From UMGS755 sp045652815 (GTDB taxonomy: Bacteria; Bacillota; Clostridia; UBA1381; UBA9506): DNA of 39,280 nucleotides. The notes under the pieces were generated by a model. That model did not search any database. It saw only the letters and a list, made by a program, of their open reading frames with translations, and was not told the origin of the DNA. The position numbers were made by a program, and so were the translations under genes. Location of the stretch: positions 1-39,280 of the forward strand of contig JAZOLH010000048.1 of assembly GCA_045652815.1 (NCBI GenBank). The letters run 5' to 3'. Positions 17,075 to 24,456 of this stretch are shown here, in pieces; positions within the stretch are counted from its first letter, which is position 1; each line of letters begins with the position of its first letter.

Positions 17075-17103
17075 TTGACATTTATTTTCAAACATTGTAT
17101 AAT
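17075..17103 (+). promoter_or_regulatory. Consensus sigma-A promoter of apgM
   Basis: Perfect TTGACA and TATAAT with a 17-base spacer, 31 bases before the ATG at 17135. Confidence 0.8.
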
Positions 17104-17134
17104 AAAACTACTCACTCAAATGGAGGTGTTTTTG

Positions 17135-18343
17135 ATGAAATATGTTGTTTTTTTAGGGGATGGCATGGCAGACTTCCCAACGGAAATGCTGGGCGGCAAA
17201 ACCCCTTTGGAACTTGCAAATAAACCGAATATCGATAGGCTCGCTAAAACCGGCACAATGGGCCTTGCCAAGACCGTTGACGATAGTTTAAAACCCGGTA
17301 GCGACGTGGCAAACCTGAGCGTTTTAGGTTACGACCCCTTGCAGTATTACACAGGTCGTTCTCCCTTGGAAGCCCTGTCCATCGGCGTTAATTTGGCCGA
17401 TTCTGATGTAACCTTCCGCGCTAATGTTGTCACCGTTTCTGATGAAGCAGATTTTGAAGACAAAACCATGATTGATTACAGTGCAGGCGAAATTTCAACC
17501 GAAGAATCCACCGCGCTGATTGCTTATCTGCAGGAGCATCTGGTTGTGCCCGATTTTAAACTGTATGCAGGCGTAAGTTACCGTCATCTGCTCGTGTGGA
17601 ACGGTGGCACAACCGATGTGGAACTGATTCCGCCTCACGATATTACCAATCGCCCCGTGAAAGATTATCTCCCCAAGGGCGAAAAGAGCGGTATTTTGTT
17701 TGACATTATGAAGAAAAGTCACGAGCTGCTAAAAGATCACCCCGTAAACTTGGCTCGCATTAAAGCAGGCAAAAACCCTGCCAACACCCTGTGGATTTGG
17801 GGCGAAGGCACAAGACCTGCCCTTGACTTATTCCAAGATAAATTCGGCATCTCCGGCACTATGATTTCCGCTGTTGACCTCTTAAAAGGCATCGCCAACG
17901 GAACGGGTATGGATTCCATTGACGTAGCAGGCGCAACAGGTAACATTGAAACCAATTTCGATGGCAAAGCCAAAGCGGCTATTGATGCGCTGGCCGGCGG
18001 CACGGATTTTGTTTACATCCACGTGGAAGCCCCCGATGAATGCGGTCACCACGCACAGGCGGACCTGAAAGTGAAAGCCATTGAGATTATTGACGAAAAA
18101 ATCGTGGCACCTGTGATGGCGTACTTAGAGGAGTCCTGTGAAGACTATAAAGTTTTAATTTGTCCCGACCATCCCACACCGTTAGACCTGATGACCCACA
18201 CAAAAGACCCCATCCCCTTCGTGATGTATCGTAAGGGTCAGACAGATGGCAAAGGCCTTGCTTACACCGAGGCAAATGCCAAAGCAACCGGCGTTTATGT
18301 GGAAAAAGGTTGCAACCTGATGAATCTTTTGCTGGAGCAATAA
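17135..18343 (+). CDS. apgM: Cofactor-independent phosphoglycerate mutase, ApgM type
   Basis: A 402-residue enzyme of the alkaline-phosphatase superfamily, archaeal-type 2,3-bisphosphoglycerate-independent mutase, interconverting 3- and 2-phosphoglycerate in glycolysis. Metal-site motifs are visible at GDGMAD (residues 9-13), the nucleophile Ser62 in ANLSVLGYDP, HVEAPDECGHHAQ and DHPTPLDLMTHT. The start follows TGGAGGTG; a longer frame from 17075 overlaps the promoter and is rejected. Bacterial members of this family have also been proposed to be homoserine kinases, an alternative the sequence cannot exclude. A strong terminator follows. Confidence 0.9.
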   Translation: MKYVVFLGDGMADFPTEMLGGKTPLELANKPNIDRLAKTGTMGLAKTVDDSLKPGSDVANLSVLGYDPLQYYTGRSPLEALSIGVNLADSDVTFRANVVTVSDEADFEDKTMIDYSAGEISTEESTALIAYLQEHLVVPDFKLYAGVSYRHLLVWNGGTTDVELIPPHDITNRPVKDYLPKGEKSGILFDIMKKSHELLKDHPVNLARIKAGKNPANTLWIWGEGTRPALDLFQDKFGISGTMISAVDLLKGIANGTGMDSIDVAGATGNIETNFDGKAKAAIDALAGGTDFVYIHVEAPDECGHHAQADLKVKAIEIIDEKIVAPVMAYLEESCEDYKVLICPDHPTPLDLMTHTKDPIPFVMYRKGQTDGKGLAYTEANAKATGVYVEKGCNLMNLLLEQ

Positions 18344-18356
18344 TCAAATGATGTAA

Positions 18357-18387
18357 GCCCCCGACAATTTGGTCGGGGGCTTTTTTT
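18357..18387 (+). terminator. Rho-independent terminator of apgM
   Basis: GCCCCCGAC, six-base loop, GTCGGGGGC, then seven T. Confidence 0.93.
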
Positions 18388-18389
18388 GC

Positions 18390-18411
18390 GGGACGATGCA
18401 GGCATCGTCCC
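18390..18411. repeat. Short palindromic repeat, first copy type
   Basis: GGGACGATGC-ag-GCATCGTCCC, a perfect 10-bp stem directly after the apgM terminator. It looks like a REP-type intergenic element. Confidence 0.55.
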
Positions 18412-18438
18412 CTACAGTTCTTACCTGCATTTCCGTAG

Positions 18439-18460
18439 GGGCGGATGCCCACATCCGCCC
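18439..18460. repeat. Short palindromic repeat, second copy type
   Basis: GGGCGGATG-ccca-CATCCGCCC, a perfect 9-bp stem 27 bases after the first palindrome. The two share the pattern of a G-run, a GATG core and its complement. They fill the gap between apgM and cwlJ. Confidence 0.55.
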
Positions 18461-18535
18461 GTCATAAAACATTCACCCTTTTCCCGCCCCCAGCATATAC
18501 ATATACAGAGGCTTGCAATCAAAGGAGTGTTCAAA

Positions 18536-18976
18536 ATGGCTTATTCCGACAGAGAACTCTTGGCAAGACTGGTACAATGCGAGGCAGGTGGCGAAGGCGA
18601 TAACGGTATGCGGGCGGTTGCCAGCGTGGTGATGAATCGGGTGAATGCCCCCGGCGGCGAATATGCAAGGGTCGGTCGTGGCAGTATCCGAAACATTATC
18701 TTTCAGCCCAATCAGTTCACCTGTGTTAAAGAGGTGGTAGGCGGCCGCTATAACCCCCAAAATATTTACAATATGCGCCCCGAGGCCATTCATTATTCCA
18801 TTGCCGACTGGGCAATTGCGGGAAACCGTTTGTCTCCTTTGGGGCGGGCACTTTGGTTTTTTAACCCGTATAGTTCCACCTGTCGACAGAATTTTCCCAG
18901 TCAGGTGGGCACGTTTGTCACCCGCATTGTTGACCATTGCTTTTACAACCCCACAGATGCTTACTTCAGAACCTGA
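18536..18976 (+). CDS. cwlJ: Spore cortex-lytic enzyme CwlJ-like
   Basis: A 146-residue cell wall hydrolase of the SleB/CwlJ family (Hydrolase_2), which degrades cortex peptidoglycan at germination. Like B. subtilis CwlJ it has no signal peptide or binding domain. LVQCEAGGEGDNGM holds the likely catalytic Glu16; VVMNRVNAP and the ending DHCFYNPTDAYF match CwlJ more closely than SleB. AAAGGAG precedes the ATG at 18536; the longer frame runs into the repeats and is rejected. The next gene is GerQ-like; in Bacillus GerQ is needed to place CwlJ in the coat and the two genes are neighbours, which supports both calls. Confidence 0.88.
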   Translation: MAYSDRELLARLVQCEAGGEGDNGMRAVASVVMNRVNAPGGEYARVGRGSIRNIIFQPNQFTCVKEVVGGRYNPQNIYNMRPEAIHYSIADWAIAGNRLSPLGRALWFFNPYSSTCRQNFPSQVGTFVTRIVDHCFYNPTDAYFRT

Positions 18977-19011
18977 AAATCAAGTTTTTATTGCAGAAAG
19001 GACTGTCATCT

Positions 19012-19527
19012 ATGGCAAACGAAACCATGCAATTTCCCCCTGAAACAAGAGATGTAAATCCACGAATGGCCTATGGCACTACGCCCAATCAGGATACATA
19101 TCCAAACTCCGAGGCTACACGGTATTATGACCGCCCGCCCGCAGCCATGAATAACCCCAACACATCTCCCGAGGGCACCTTCCGTCCCGAAGAATCCGCC
19201 GCATCCATCAGCAATCCCCAGAGTGTTGAAGAAGCCTTTCAGGGCTCCTTTCTCTCAGTTTTGGAGCAGAATTTGGGCTACTATGTTGTTATCGACTTTT
19301 TAATCGGCACAACGGAACTCATCAGCCGCTCGGGTATTCTCTATGCCGCAGGTAACAACTTTGTCACCCTCTTCGAGCCTGACTCTAACCAGTATGTTGT
19401 TTGCGATTTGTTCTCCATTAAATTCGTCACATTTTACCCCGGCTACTCGCCCTATAACCGCAATCAGAACGGTGGGTATTCAAACTCAAATCCTGCCGGC
19501 TCTTCTTTTGCCAGAAGGGTGTATTAA
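19012..19527 (+). CDS. gerQ: Spore coat protein GerQ-like
   Basis: A 171-residue protein. The first 70 residues are low in complexity (Asn, Pro, Tyr, Glu). A compact domain from about 72 to 143 reads FQGSFLSVLEQNLGYYVVID then DLFSIKFVTFYPG, resembling the conserved GerQ core. A tail rich in Asn, Gly and Ser follows. In Bacillus, GerQ is an inner-coat protein crosslinked by transglutaminase and required for CwlJ localisation. The ATG at 19012 follows AAAGGA; an earlier in-frame ATG lies inside cwlJ and lacks such a site. The gene is 35 bp after cwlJ. Confidence 0.8.
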   Translation: MANETMQFPPETRDVNPRMAYGTTPNQDTYPNSEATRYYDRPPAAMNNPNTSPEGTFRPEESAASISNPQSVEEAFQGSFLSVLEQNLGYYVVIDFLIGTTELISRSGILYAAGNNFVTLFEPDSNQYVVCDLFSIKFVTFYPGYSPYNRNQNGGYSNSNPAGSSFARRVY

Positions 19528-19533
19528 AAACAA

Positions 19534-19563
19534 AAAAGGGTTGTCGAAATCGACAACCCTTTT
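19534..19563. terminator. Bidirectional terminator between gerQ and yabR
   Basis: AAAAGGGTTGTCG-aaat-CGACAACCCTTTT, a perfect 13-bp stem with T-runs when read from either strand; it can end both convergent units. Confidence 0.88.
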
Positions 19564-19605
19564 AAAATTTCTTCTGACAATCTGCGCTAAATCCAATAGT
19601 CCGGC

Positions 19606-20055
19606 TTAGAATGAACCATTACCGCGACGATAACTGCCGGAACCACGCTTAGATTCCATACCACGCTTTAAATCCTGCATTTTTTCATCACTTGCCTGTT
19701 TAAAGCGGCTCATCAGGTCTTCAAAAGAAGAGCCCTGAGATTCTGTTTTCTTAGAAAAATCAACACGCTCTGTGCGGGGCACCTTGGCGGGTGCGGCGGG
19801 CGCTTGGTTCTTCTTTTCTTCTAAAAGTGCCTGTTTGATGGAAAGGCTTACCTTTCCGCTTGCATCAACAGACATAATTTTAACTTTAACTTCGTCATTC
19901 TCCTTTAAAAAGTCGCTGACATTTTTAACATATGTCAGAGCCACCTCTGAAATATGCACAAGGCCAGTTTTACCTTCGCCCAAAGAAACAAAGGCACCAA
20001 AAGGCGAAATTCCCGTAACTTTTCCTGTTACGATTTTTCCGGGTTCTAAAACCAT
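19606..20055 (-). CDS. yabR: S1 RNA-binding domain protein (YabR-like)
   Basis: A 149-residue protein with one S1/OB domain in residues 1-75 (GKVTGISPFGAFVSLGEGK, then GLVHISEVA) and a charged tail rich in Lys, Arg and Gln ending in a Gly/Arg/Ser segment likely to bind RNA. It matches B. subtilis YabR in size, domain and position after divIC. The family function is unclear. The frame extends to a GTG at 20082; the ATG at 20055 fits the family N-terminus, though neither start has a strong ribosome site. Confidence 0.82.
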   Translation of the reverse strand: MVLEPGKIVTGKVTGISPFGAFVSLGEGKTGLVHISEVALTYVKNVSDFLKENDEVKVKIMSVDASGKVSLSIKQALLEEKKNQAPAAPAKVPRTERVDFSKKTESQGSSFEDLMSRFKQASDEKMQDLKRGMESKRGSGSYRRGNGSF

Positions 20056-20145
20056 ATAAATGTCCGTAGCCTTTCTGCCCACGAGTTAAAATTATGTAAT
20101 CCCTGCCTTATCCGTAGGCTGATAAAGGGGAATGAATGACGAATT

Positions 20146-20451
20146 TTAATTGGCCTTTTTCACATCAACAAAAACCTTTTCATCGGGTTTTGCAAGACCT
20201 AACTGTTCGCGGGCCACCCGTTCAATATATTCCGGTGTTGTAGCGGCCTCTCTTTCTGCTTCCAGTTCTTTGTTTTCCTGTTGTGCCTGTGCAATTTCCT
20301 TATCATACTCTTTTTCCTTTTTGGAAAGACGAGCAAAATCGAACTGCTGAGACACAAAAACAATCAAAAGATATAAAATCAAACCGCAGAAAATCACACG
20401 CGGAATGAAAACAGATAATTCAACTTTTTTCTTTTTTCTTTTAGTTTCCAT
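20146..20451 (-). CDS. divIC: Septum formation initiator DivIC/FtsB
   Basis: A 101-residue bitopic membrane protein of the divisome: basic cytoplasmic start (KRKKKK), one transmembrane segment at about residues 15-35, then a coiled coil of roughly 40 residues and the short C-terminal part EYIERVAREQLGLAKPDEKV typical of the family. It bridges FtsL and FtsQ/DivIB. AGAGGT before the ATG at 20451 decides the start against an ATG two codons upstream and a longer frame overlapping yabQ. The order yabP-yabQ-divIC-yabR equals that in B. subtilis. Confidence 0.9.
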   Translation of the reverse strand: METKRKKKKVELSVFIPRVIFCGLILYLLIVFVSQQFDFARLSKKEKEYDKEIAQAQQENKELEAEREAATTPEYIERVAREQLGLAKPDEKVFVDVKKAN

Positions 20452-20461
20452 CGGCATACCT

Positions 20462-20950
20462 CTATTTTTTCTGACAGAAACGAAGAGCACGTTTGCCACC
20501 ACTGTATCCAAGCCTGCAAACTCGCTTTGTTACCTGCCGCACGGGTAAAAAAACAAAATAAATACACCTATATATTATATTATACATAAATACAAGAGGT
20601 GTCAAGAGAAATTTTAAAATTTTTTTGAAAAATAAAGACAGAATTTCCAAAAATTTGTTCAAAAAACGGGTGACCCATTTCGACAGGGTGAGTCCATATA
20701 AAACCGCACCCAAAACAGCGCCCAAAAGTTCATAAAAACGGACTGTGCCGCGACTGTTTGTAAACACAAAAAAGAACAGAACAAAAAGACTCACCACCCA
20801 GAATAATCCATCCTGCAGGTGAACCATCATGCCTTCTGCCTTTGTTTGCTTGCGAATCACAAAAAACAGGTCATAGCAAAGGTACAAAATCCCGCCGCAA
20901 AGAACAAAGCTGAGGAAAACTGCCACTTCCCGATTGATTGAAAACTCCAT
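20462..20950 (-). CDS. yabQ: Spore cortex biosynthesis protein YabQ
   Basis: A 162-residue membrane protein with about four hydrophobic segments in the first 100 residues, beginning with GGILYLCYDLFFVIR, and a basic C-terminus. YabQ is made in the mother cell under sigma-E and is needed for cortex formation in Bacillus. It follows yabP by 16 bp. The ribosome site is poor (GGGAG some distance upstream). Confidence 0.87.
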   Translation of the reverse strand: MEFSINREVAVFLSFVLCGGILYLCYDLFFVIRKQTKAEGMMVHLQDGLFWVVSLFVLFFFVFTNSRGTVRFYELLGAVLGAVLYGLTLSKWVTRFLNKFLEILSLFFKKILKFLLTPLVFMYNIIYRCIYFVFLPVRQVTKRVCRLGYSGGKRALRFCQKK

Positions 20951-20966
20951 AACCCGTGCCGGCTCC

Positions 20967-21242
20967 CTATTTTAACATCTTCTTGAAAAATCCTTTGCCG
21001 CCGCGTTTGCCCGCTGCATCGGTGTATAAAATCCCAACAATTTCACCTTCAATCACCAGTGCGCCATCTGCCACATCCAGTTTCTGAATATGTAAATCAT
21101 AACCATCGACGATGACCGTATCCTCCGCTGTGTAAAGAACGATTTTGTTTTCATTAAAGGTGTCCACATCCGCCACTTGCGTGATGCTGAGTTTTTTACG
21201 GTTTTCCAAAATCAGATTGTGAGGCATTTTCTTATCTTCCAT
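20967..21242 (-). CDS. yabP: Sporulation protein YabP
   Basis: A 91-residue soluble protein. The segment HNLILENRKKLSITQVADVD followed by FNENKIVLYTAEDTVIVDGYDLHIQKLD is the YabP/YqfC fold, and a short tail rich in Gly and Lys ends it. The ATG at 21242 follows AGAAGGAG; the longer frame to 21368 overlaps the promoter. A sigma-E-like promoter stands 57 bases upstream, in keeping with mother-cell expression of the family. Its usual upstream neighbour, the S4-domain gene yabO, is missing. Confidence 0.9.
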   Translation of the reverse strand: MEDKKMPHNLILENRKKLSITQVADVDTFNENKIVLYTAEDTVIVDGYDLHIQKLDVADGALVIEGEIVGILYTDAAGKRGGKGFFKKMLK

Positions 21243-21298
21243 GAGATGTCTCCTTCTTACTTTTATTTTTTGACAAAATCTTACTGCCATTTGTAAAG

Positions 21299-21328
21299 AT
21301 TTTATGAAATTTATGCCCCGATTATGAC
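21299..21328 (-). promoter_or_regulatory. Putative sigma-E-type promoter of yabP-yabQ
   Basis: Minus strand GTCATAAT, 14 bases, CATAAAAT, close to the Bacillus sigma-E consensus GTCATATT-N(13-15)-CATACAAT, one mismatch in each half. sigE itself is encoded 7 kb away. Confidence 0.6.
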
Positions 21329-21335
21329 TTTTTAA

Positions 21336-21364
21336 TTGACTAAAAACACCCATAATGGTACAAT
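21336..21364 (+). promoter_or_regulatory. Predicted sigma-A promoter of the methyltransferase operon
   Basis: TTGACT, 17 bases, TACAAT, 54 bases before the ATG at 21419. It stands 7 bases from the -35 of the opposing yabP promoter. Confidence 0.7.
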
Positions 21365-21418
21365 ACATAATATAAGAAAGAATTTTTTACAGGAAACACA
21401 GAGGAAGGATTTGACAGT

Positions 21419-22291
21419 ATGTGGCTTGCAGATAAATGGGAAGAATATCGTATTTTAGACTTATCCGGTGGCGATAAGTTAGAAGAATGGAACGGTGTCC
21501 GTGTGGCACGTCCTGACCCGCAGGTAATTTGGGACAAGCGTTCTTTTCCGAAACTTTGGAACAGTGCCGATGGCGTGTATCATCGTAGCCATTCCGGTGG
21601 TGGTCGTTGGGAATTTAAAACCAAACTCCCTGAGCGCTGGCCTCTGCACTATGCGCCCCTCGATTTAACATTCCACATTAAACCCACAGGCTTTAAGCAT
21701 ATGGGTTTGTTCCCCGAGCAAGCAGCCAACTGGGAATGGATGTCGGATTTGATTAAAAAAGAAAACCGCCCCATCCGTGTGCTCAATCTGTTTGCATACA
21801 CAGGCGGCGCAACTCTTGCGGCGGCTCGTGCCGGTGCACAGGTGGTGCACGTTGACTCTTCAAAAGGCGTTGTAACCTGGGCGAAAGAAAACTTGGCCCT
21901 TTCCGGTATGGCAGACCGTCCCGTGCGTTTTATTGTGGATGATGCCATTAAGTTTGTAGAACGTGAAATCCGTCGCGGTAACCAGTATGAAGGCATCCTG
22001 ATGGACCCGCCCTCCTATGGTCGTGGTGCCGGTGGCGAAATCTTCAAACTGGAAAAAGAATTGTATGGTCTCATTGATAAATGTGCGACCCTGCTTTCTG
22101 ACAAACCCTTGTTTTTCCTGATTAACTCCTACACAACAGGTCTTGCCCCCTCCGTTCTTTCCAACCTGCTTTCCTTAACCGTTAGCCAGAAGAAAGGCGG
22201 CAGAGCAACTGCTGACGAACTGGGTCTGCCCGTAGAGAACAGCAAACTGGTGCTCCCCTGCGGTTCTTCCGGTCGTTGGCAGGCAAAATAA
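21419..22291 (+). CDS. Class I SAM-dependent methyltransferase, RlmI-like
   Basis: A 290-residue Rossmann methyltransferase of the PF10672-type group that includes 23S rRNA methyltransferases RlmI/RlmK. The SAM loop is VLNLFAYTGGATLAAARAGA (residues 121-140), the acidic strand end HVDSSKG (144-150), and the catalytic motif MDPPSYGRG (195-203). No PUA domain is present, unlike RlmI, so the exact target base is not certain. It is the first gene of the unit leading into the two-component system, 22 bp ahead of the response regulator. Confidence 0.85.
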   Translation: MWLADKWEEYRILDLSGGDKLEEWNGVRVARPDPQVIWDKRSFPKLWNSADGVYHRSHSGGGRWEFKTKLPERWPLHYAPLDLTFHIKPTGFKHMGLFPEQAANWEWMSDLIKKENRPIRVLNLFAYTGGATLAAARAGAQVVHVDSSKGVVTWAKENLALSGMADRPVRFIVDDAIKFVEREIRRGNQYEGILMDPPSYGRGAGGEIFKLEKELYGLIDKCATLLSDKPLFFLINSYTTGLAPSVLSNLLSLTVSQKKGGRATADELGLPVENSKLVLPCGSSGRWQAK

Positions 22292-22313
22292 ACATAGCAA
22301 GGAGGAAAACGCT

Positions 22314-23003
22314 ATGAACAACCAAAGAGTTTTAGTGGTTGATGATGACAGAAATATTTGCGAACTGATTCGCCTGTACTTAGAAAAAGAAGGCTATCAG
22401 GTCACCCTGGCTCACGATGGTCAGGCGGCTCTTGATAAGTTCAAAGAACACACCCCTGCGGTAGTACTTTTAGACATTATGCTGCCGAAAATGGATGGTT
22501 TTCAGGTGTGCCGCGAAATCCGCCGCATCTCAAATATCCCCATCATTATGCTGACCGCCAAAGGCGAAACCTTTGATAAGGTGCTGGGGCTTGAACTGGG
22601 TGCCGACGACTATATGGTCAAGCCTTTTGAGAATAAAGAACTGGTGGCACGCATTAAGGCGGTGCTCCGCCGCTATGATCCTAAGGACGATGCGGATAAA
22701 GAAGTGGTTTACCAGAACCTTGTGATTAACCTGTCCAATTACGAATTAAAAATCAGCGGCAACGCCATCGACATCCCCCCGAAAGAACTGGAACTTCTCT
22801 ATTTCCTCGCTACCAATCCCAACAAGGTGTTCACCCGTGAACAATTACTTGAGATGGTTTGGGGCTTCGACTATTTTGGTGATTCCCGTACCGTTGATGT
22901 GCACGTGAAACGCCTCCGTGAAAAACTGGAACTTGCCGGCGAAAATCAAACTTGGCAACTGAAAACCGTTTGGGGCGTTGGCTATAAATTTGAAGTAAAG
23001 TAA
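22314..23003 (+). CDS. OmpR/PhoB-family response regulator
   Basis: A 229-residue DNA-binding regulator. The receiver domain (about 1-118) has the acidic pocket VVDDDRN, phosphoacceptor Asp54 in VLLDIMLPKMDG, LTAKG and the Lys of MVKPFENKEL; a winged-helix output domain (about 130-227) follows, with YLATNPNKVFTREQLLEMVW and SRTVDVHVKRLREKLE. CAAGGAGG precedes the ATG. It is paired with the histidine kinase 10 bp downstream. The metal importer in the same run is the most likely target, by position. Confidence 0.95.
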   Translation: MNNQRVLVVDDDRNICELIRLYLEKEGYQVTLAHDGQAALDKFKEHTPAVVLLDIMLPKMDGFQVCREIRRISNIPIIMLTAKGETFDKVLGLELGADDYMVKPFENKELVARIKAVLRRYDPKDDADKEVVYQNLVINLSNYELKISGNAIDIPPKELELLYFLATNPNKVFTREQLLEMVWGFDYFGDSRTVDVHVKRLREKLELAGENQTWQLKTVWGVGYKFEVK

Positions 23004-23013
23004 GTGATGCATT

Positions 23014-24456
23014 TTGCGTAAAAAAAGCATTTTTTCTCAGTTGTTTGTGCTGACTGTTTCCGTTATTTTGTTCAGTTTTCTGATTATGGGTATCGTGCTC
23101 TATGGTCTTTTGGGCAGTTATCTGACCGAAGAAAAAGAGTCTGATTTGCTCAACGTGGCAGAAAATCTGGCAAGTTTTACGGTGAAACAGGCCTTAACAA
23201 ACCCTAGCTATTCCAAAGAGAATTATCAAATGAGTATTGATGTGCTCAGCCAGTCTTCCGGCACAACCATCGCTGTTTTAAACACGGATGGTTCCTTGAT
23301 TGCCGCTAATTCCGGTGCGGGCAAAATCACCTTCTCCCGCGACCTGTATGAAGGCGTGATGAAAGGGGACAGTCTGCGCCATTTCGGCACTTTGGGCGGC
23401 ACTTTCACCGTGCCGACTATGACGGTGGGCATCCCCATCAAGTTAAGCCAATCTCAAATTATCGGCGGCGTTTTTGTCAGTTTACCTGTACCCGAAATCA
23501 ACGAATTTCGTACCGAGATTTTAAAAATTATCATCCTGCCTTTAATTTTAGTACTGATGATTGTGCTGATCGCCATTTACGGCACATCGGCCCGCATCAC
23601 CCGTCCCTTAAAGGCACTCCGAAAAGCCGCAAGGGATATTGCCGATGGTCATTTAGACCGACGGGTGCATTTAGACGAAACAACGGAAATCGGCGAACTG
23701 GGTGATTCCTTTAACAAAATGGCAACCGCCCTGCAGCAGCAGGATGCCATGCGCTCAAGTTTTATTGCCAACATTTCTCACGACTTAAGAACCCCGATGA
23801 CCACTATTTCGGGCTTTGTGGAAGGCATTATGGATGGCACCATTCCGCCTGAAAAAGAAAAGCAATATTTAGCCATTGTGCTGGATGAAACCAAGCGTCT
23901 GTCCCGCCTTGTGACCAACCTTTTGGATGTTTCCAAAATGGAACAAGGCAATTTCACCATTGAAAAACGCGTGTTTGATATGAATGAAATGATTCGTCTT
24001 TCCGTCATCAAACAAGAAAACCGCATTACAAAGAAAAATATTCATTTAACGGTTAATTTCCAGACGGACGGACTTCCCGTTTTGGCGGATAAAGACGCCA
24101 TTTCGCGCGTTTTATCAAACCTTTTGGATAACGCTGTTAAGTTCACGGATGAGGGTGGTTTTATCGATGTGAGTGCTGGCCTGACCGACAGCGGCAAGGT
24201 GTTTGTTTCCGTACAGAACTCGGGCATCGGCATCGACCCCGAAGATCTGGCACACGTGTTCGACCGTTTTTACAAATCCGATAAATCCCGCAGTCTTGAT
24301 ACAAACGGAACAGGCCTAGGCTTATTCATTGTAAAGAGCATTTTGACGCACCACAACGAATCTATCTGGGCAGAAAGCCAACCGGGTGAGTTTACCCGCT
24401 TTACCTTCACCTTAAGCCCCGCCCCCACCGAAAAGAACGGGGAGGTTGAGGCATGA
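23014..24456 (+). CDS. Sensor histidine kinase
   Basis: A 480-residue membrane kinase. Transmembrane segments lie near residues 8-32 and 168-190, enclosing an extracellular sensor of about 130 residues with a PAS/CACHE-like core (GTTIAVLNTDGSLIAANS). HAMP covers about 191-243; His256 in SHDLRTPM is the phosphorylation site; the ATPase has LLDNAVKFTDEGG and GTGLGLFIVKS. The start is TTG with a weak ribosome site; there is no earlier in-frame choice. Its last codons overlap the metal-binding lipoprotein gene by 4 bp, so it is coupled to the transporter. The sensor has no obvious metal motif. Confidence 0.93.
   Translation: MRKKSIFSQLFVLTVSVILFSFLIMGIVLYGLLGSYLTEEKESDLLNVAENLASFTVKQALTNPSYSKENYQMSIDVLSQSSGTTIAVLNTDGSLIAANSGAGKITFSRDLYEGVMKGDSLRHFGTLGGTFTVPTMTVGIPIKLSQSQIIGGVFVSLPVPEINEFRTEILKIIILPLILVLMIVLIAIYGTSARITRPLKALRKAARDIADGHLDRRVHLDETTEIGELGDSFNKMATALQQQDAMRSSFIANISHDLRTPMTTISGFVEGIMDGTIPPEKEKQYLAIVLDETKRLSRLVTNLLDVSKMEQGNFTIEKRVFDMNEMIRLSVIKQENRITKKNIHLTVNFQTDGLPVLADKDAISRVLSNLLDNAVKFTDEGGFIDVSAGLTDSGKVFVSVQNSGIGIDPEDLAHVFDRFYKSDKSRSLDTNGTGLGLFIVKSILTHHNESIWAESQPGEFTRFTFTLSPAPTEKNGEVEA

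Noticed and set aside
18462..18535. Sigma-E or sigma-K promoter before cwlJ
   Set aside because: CATATACA-like words are present, but no -35 element stands at the right distance.
20083..20145. Imperfect hairpin between divIC and yabR
   Set aside because: Pairing has mismatches and no T-run; no known RNA motif is recognised.
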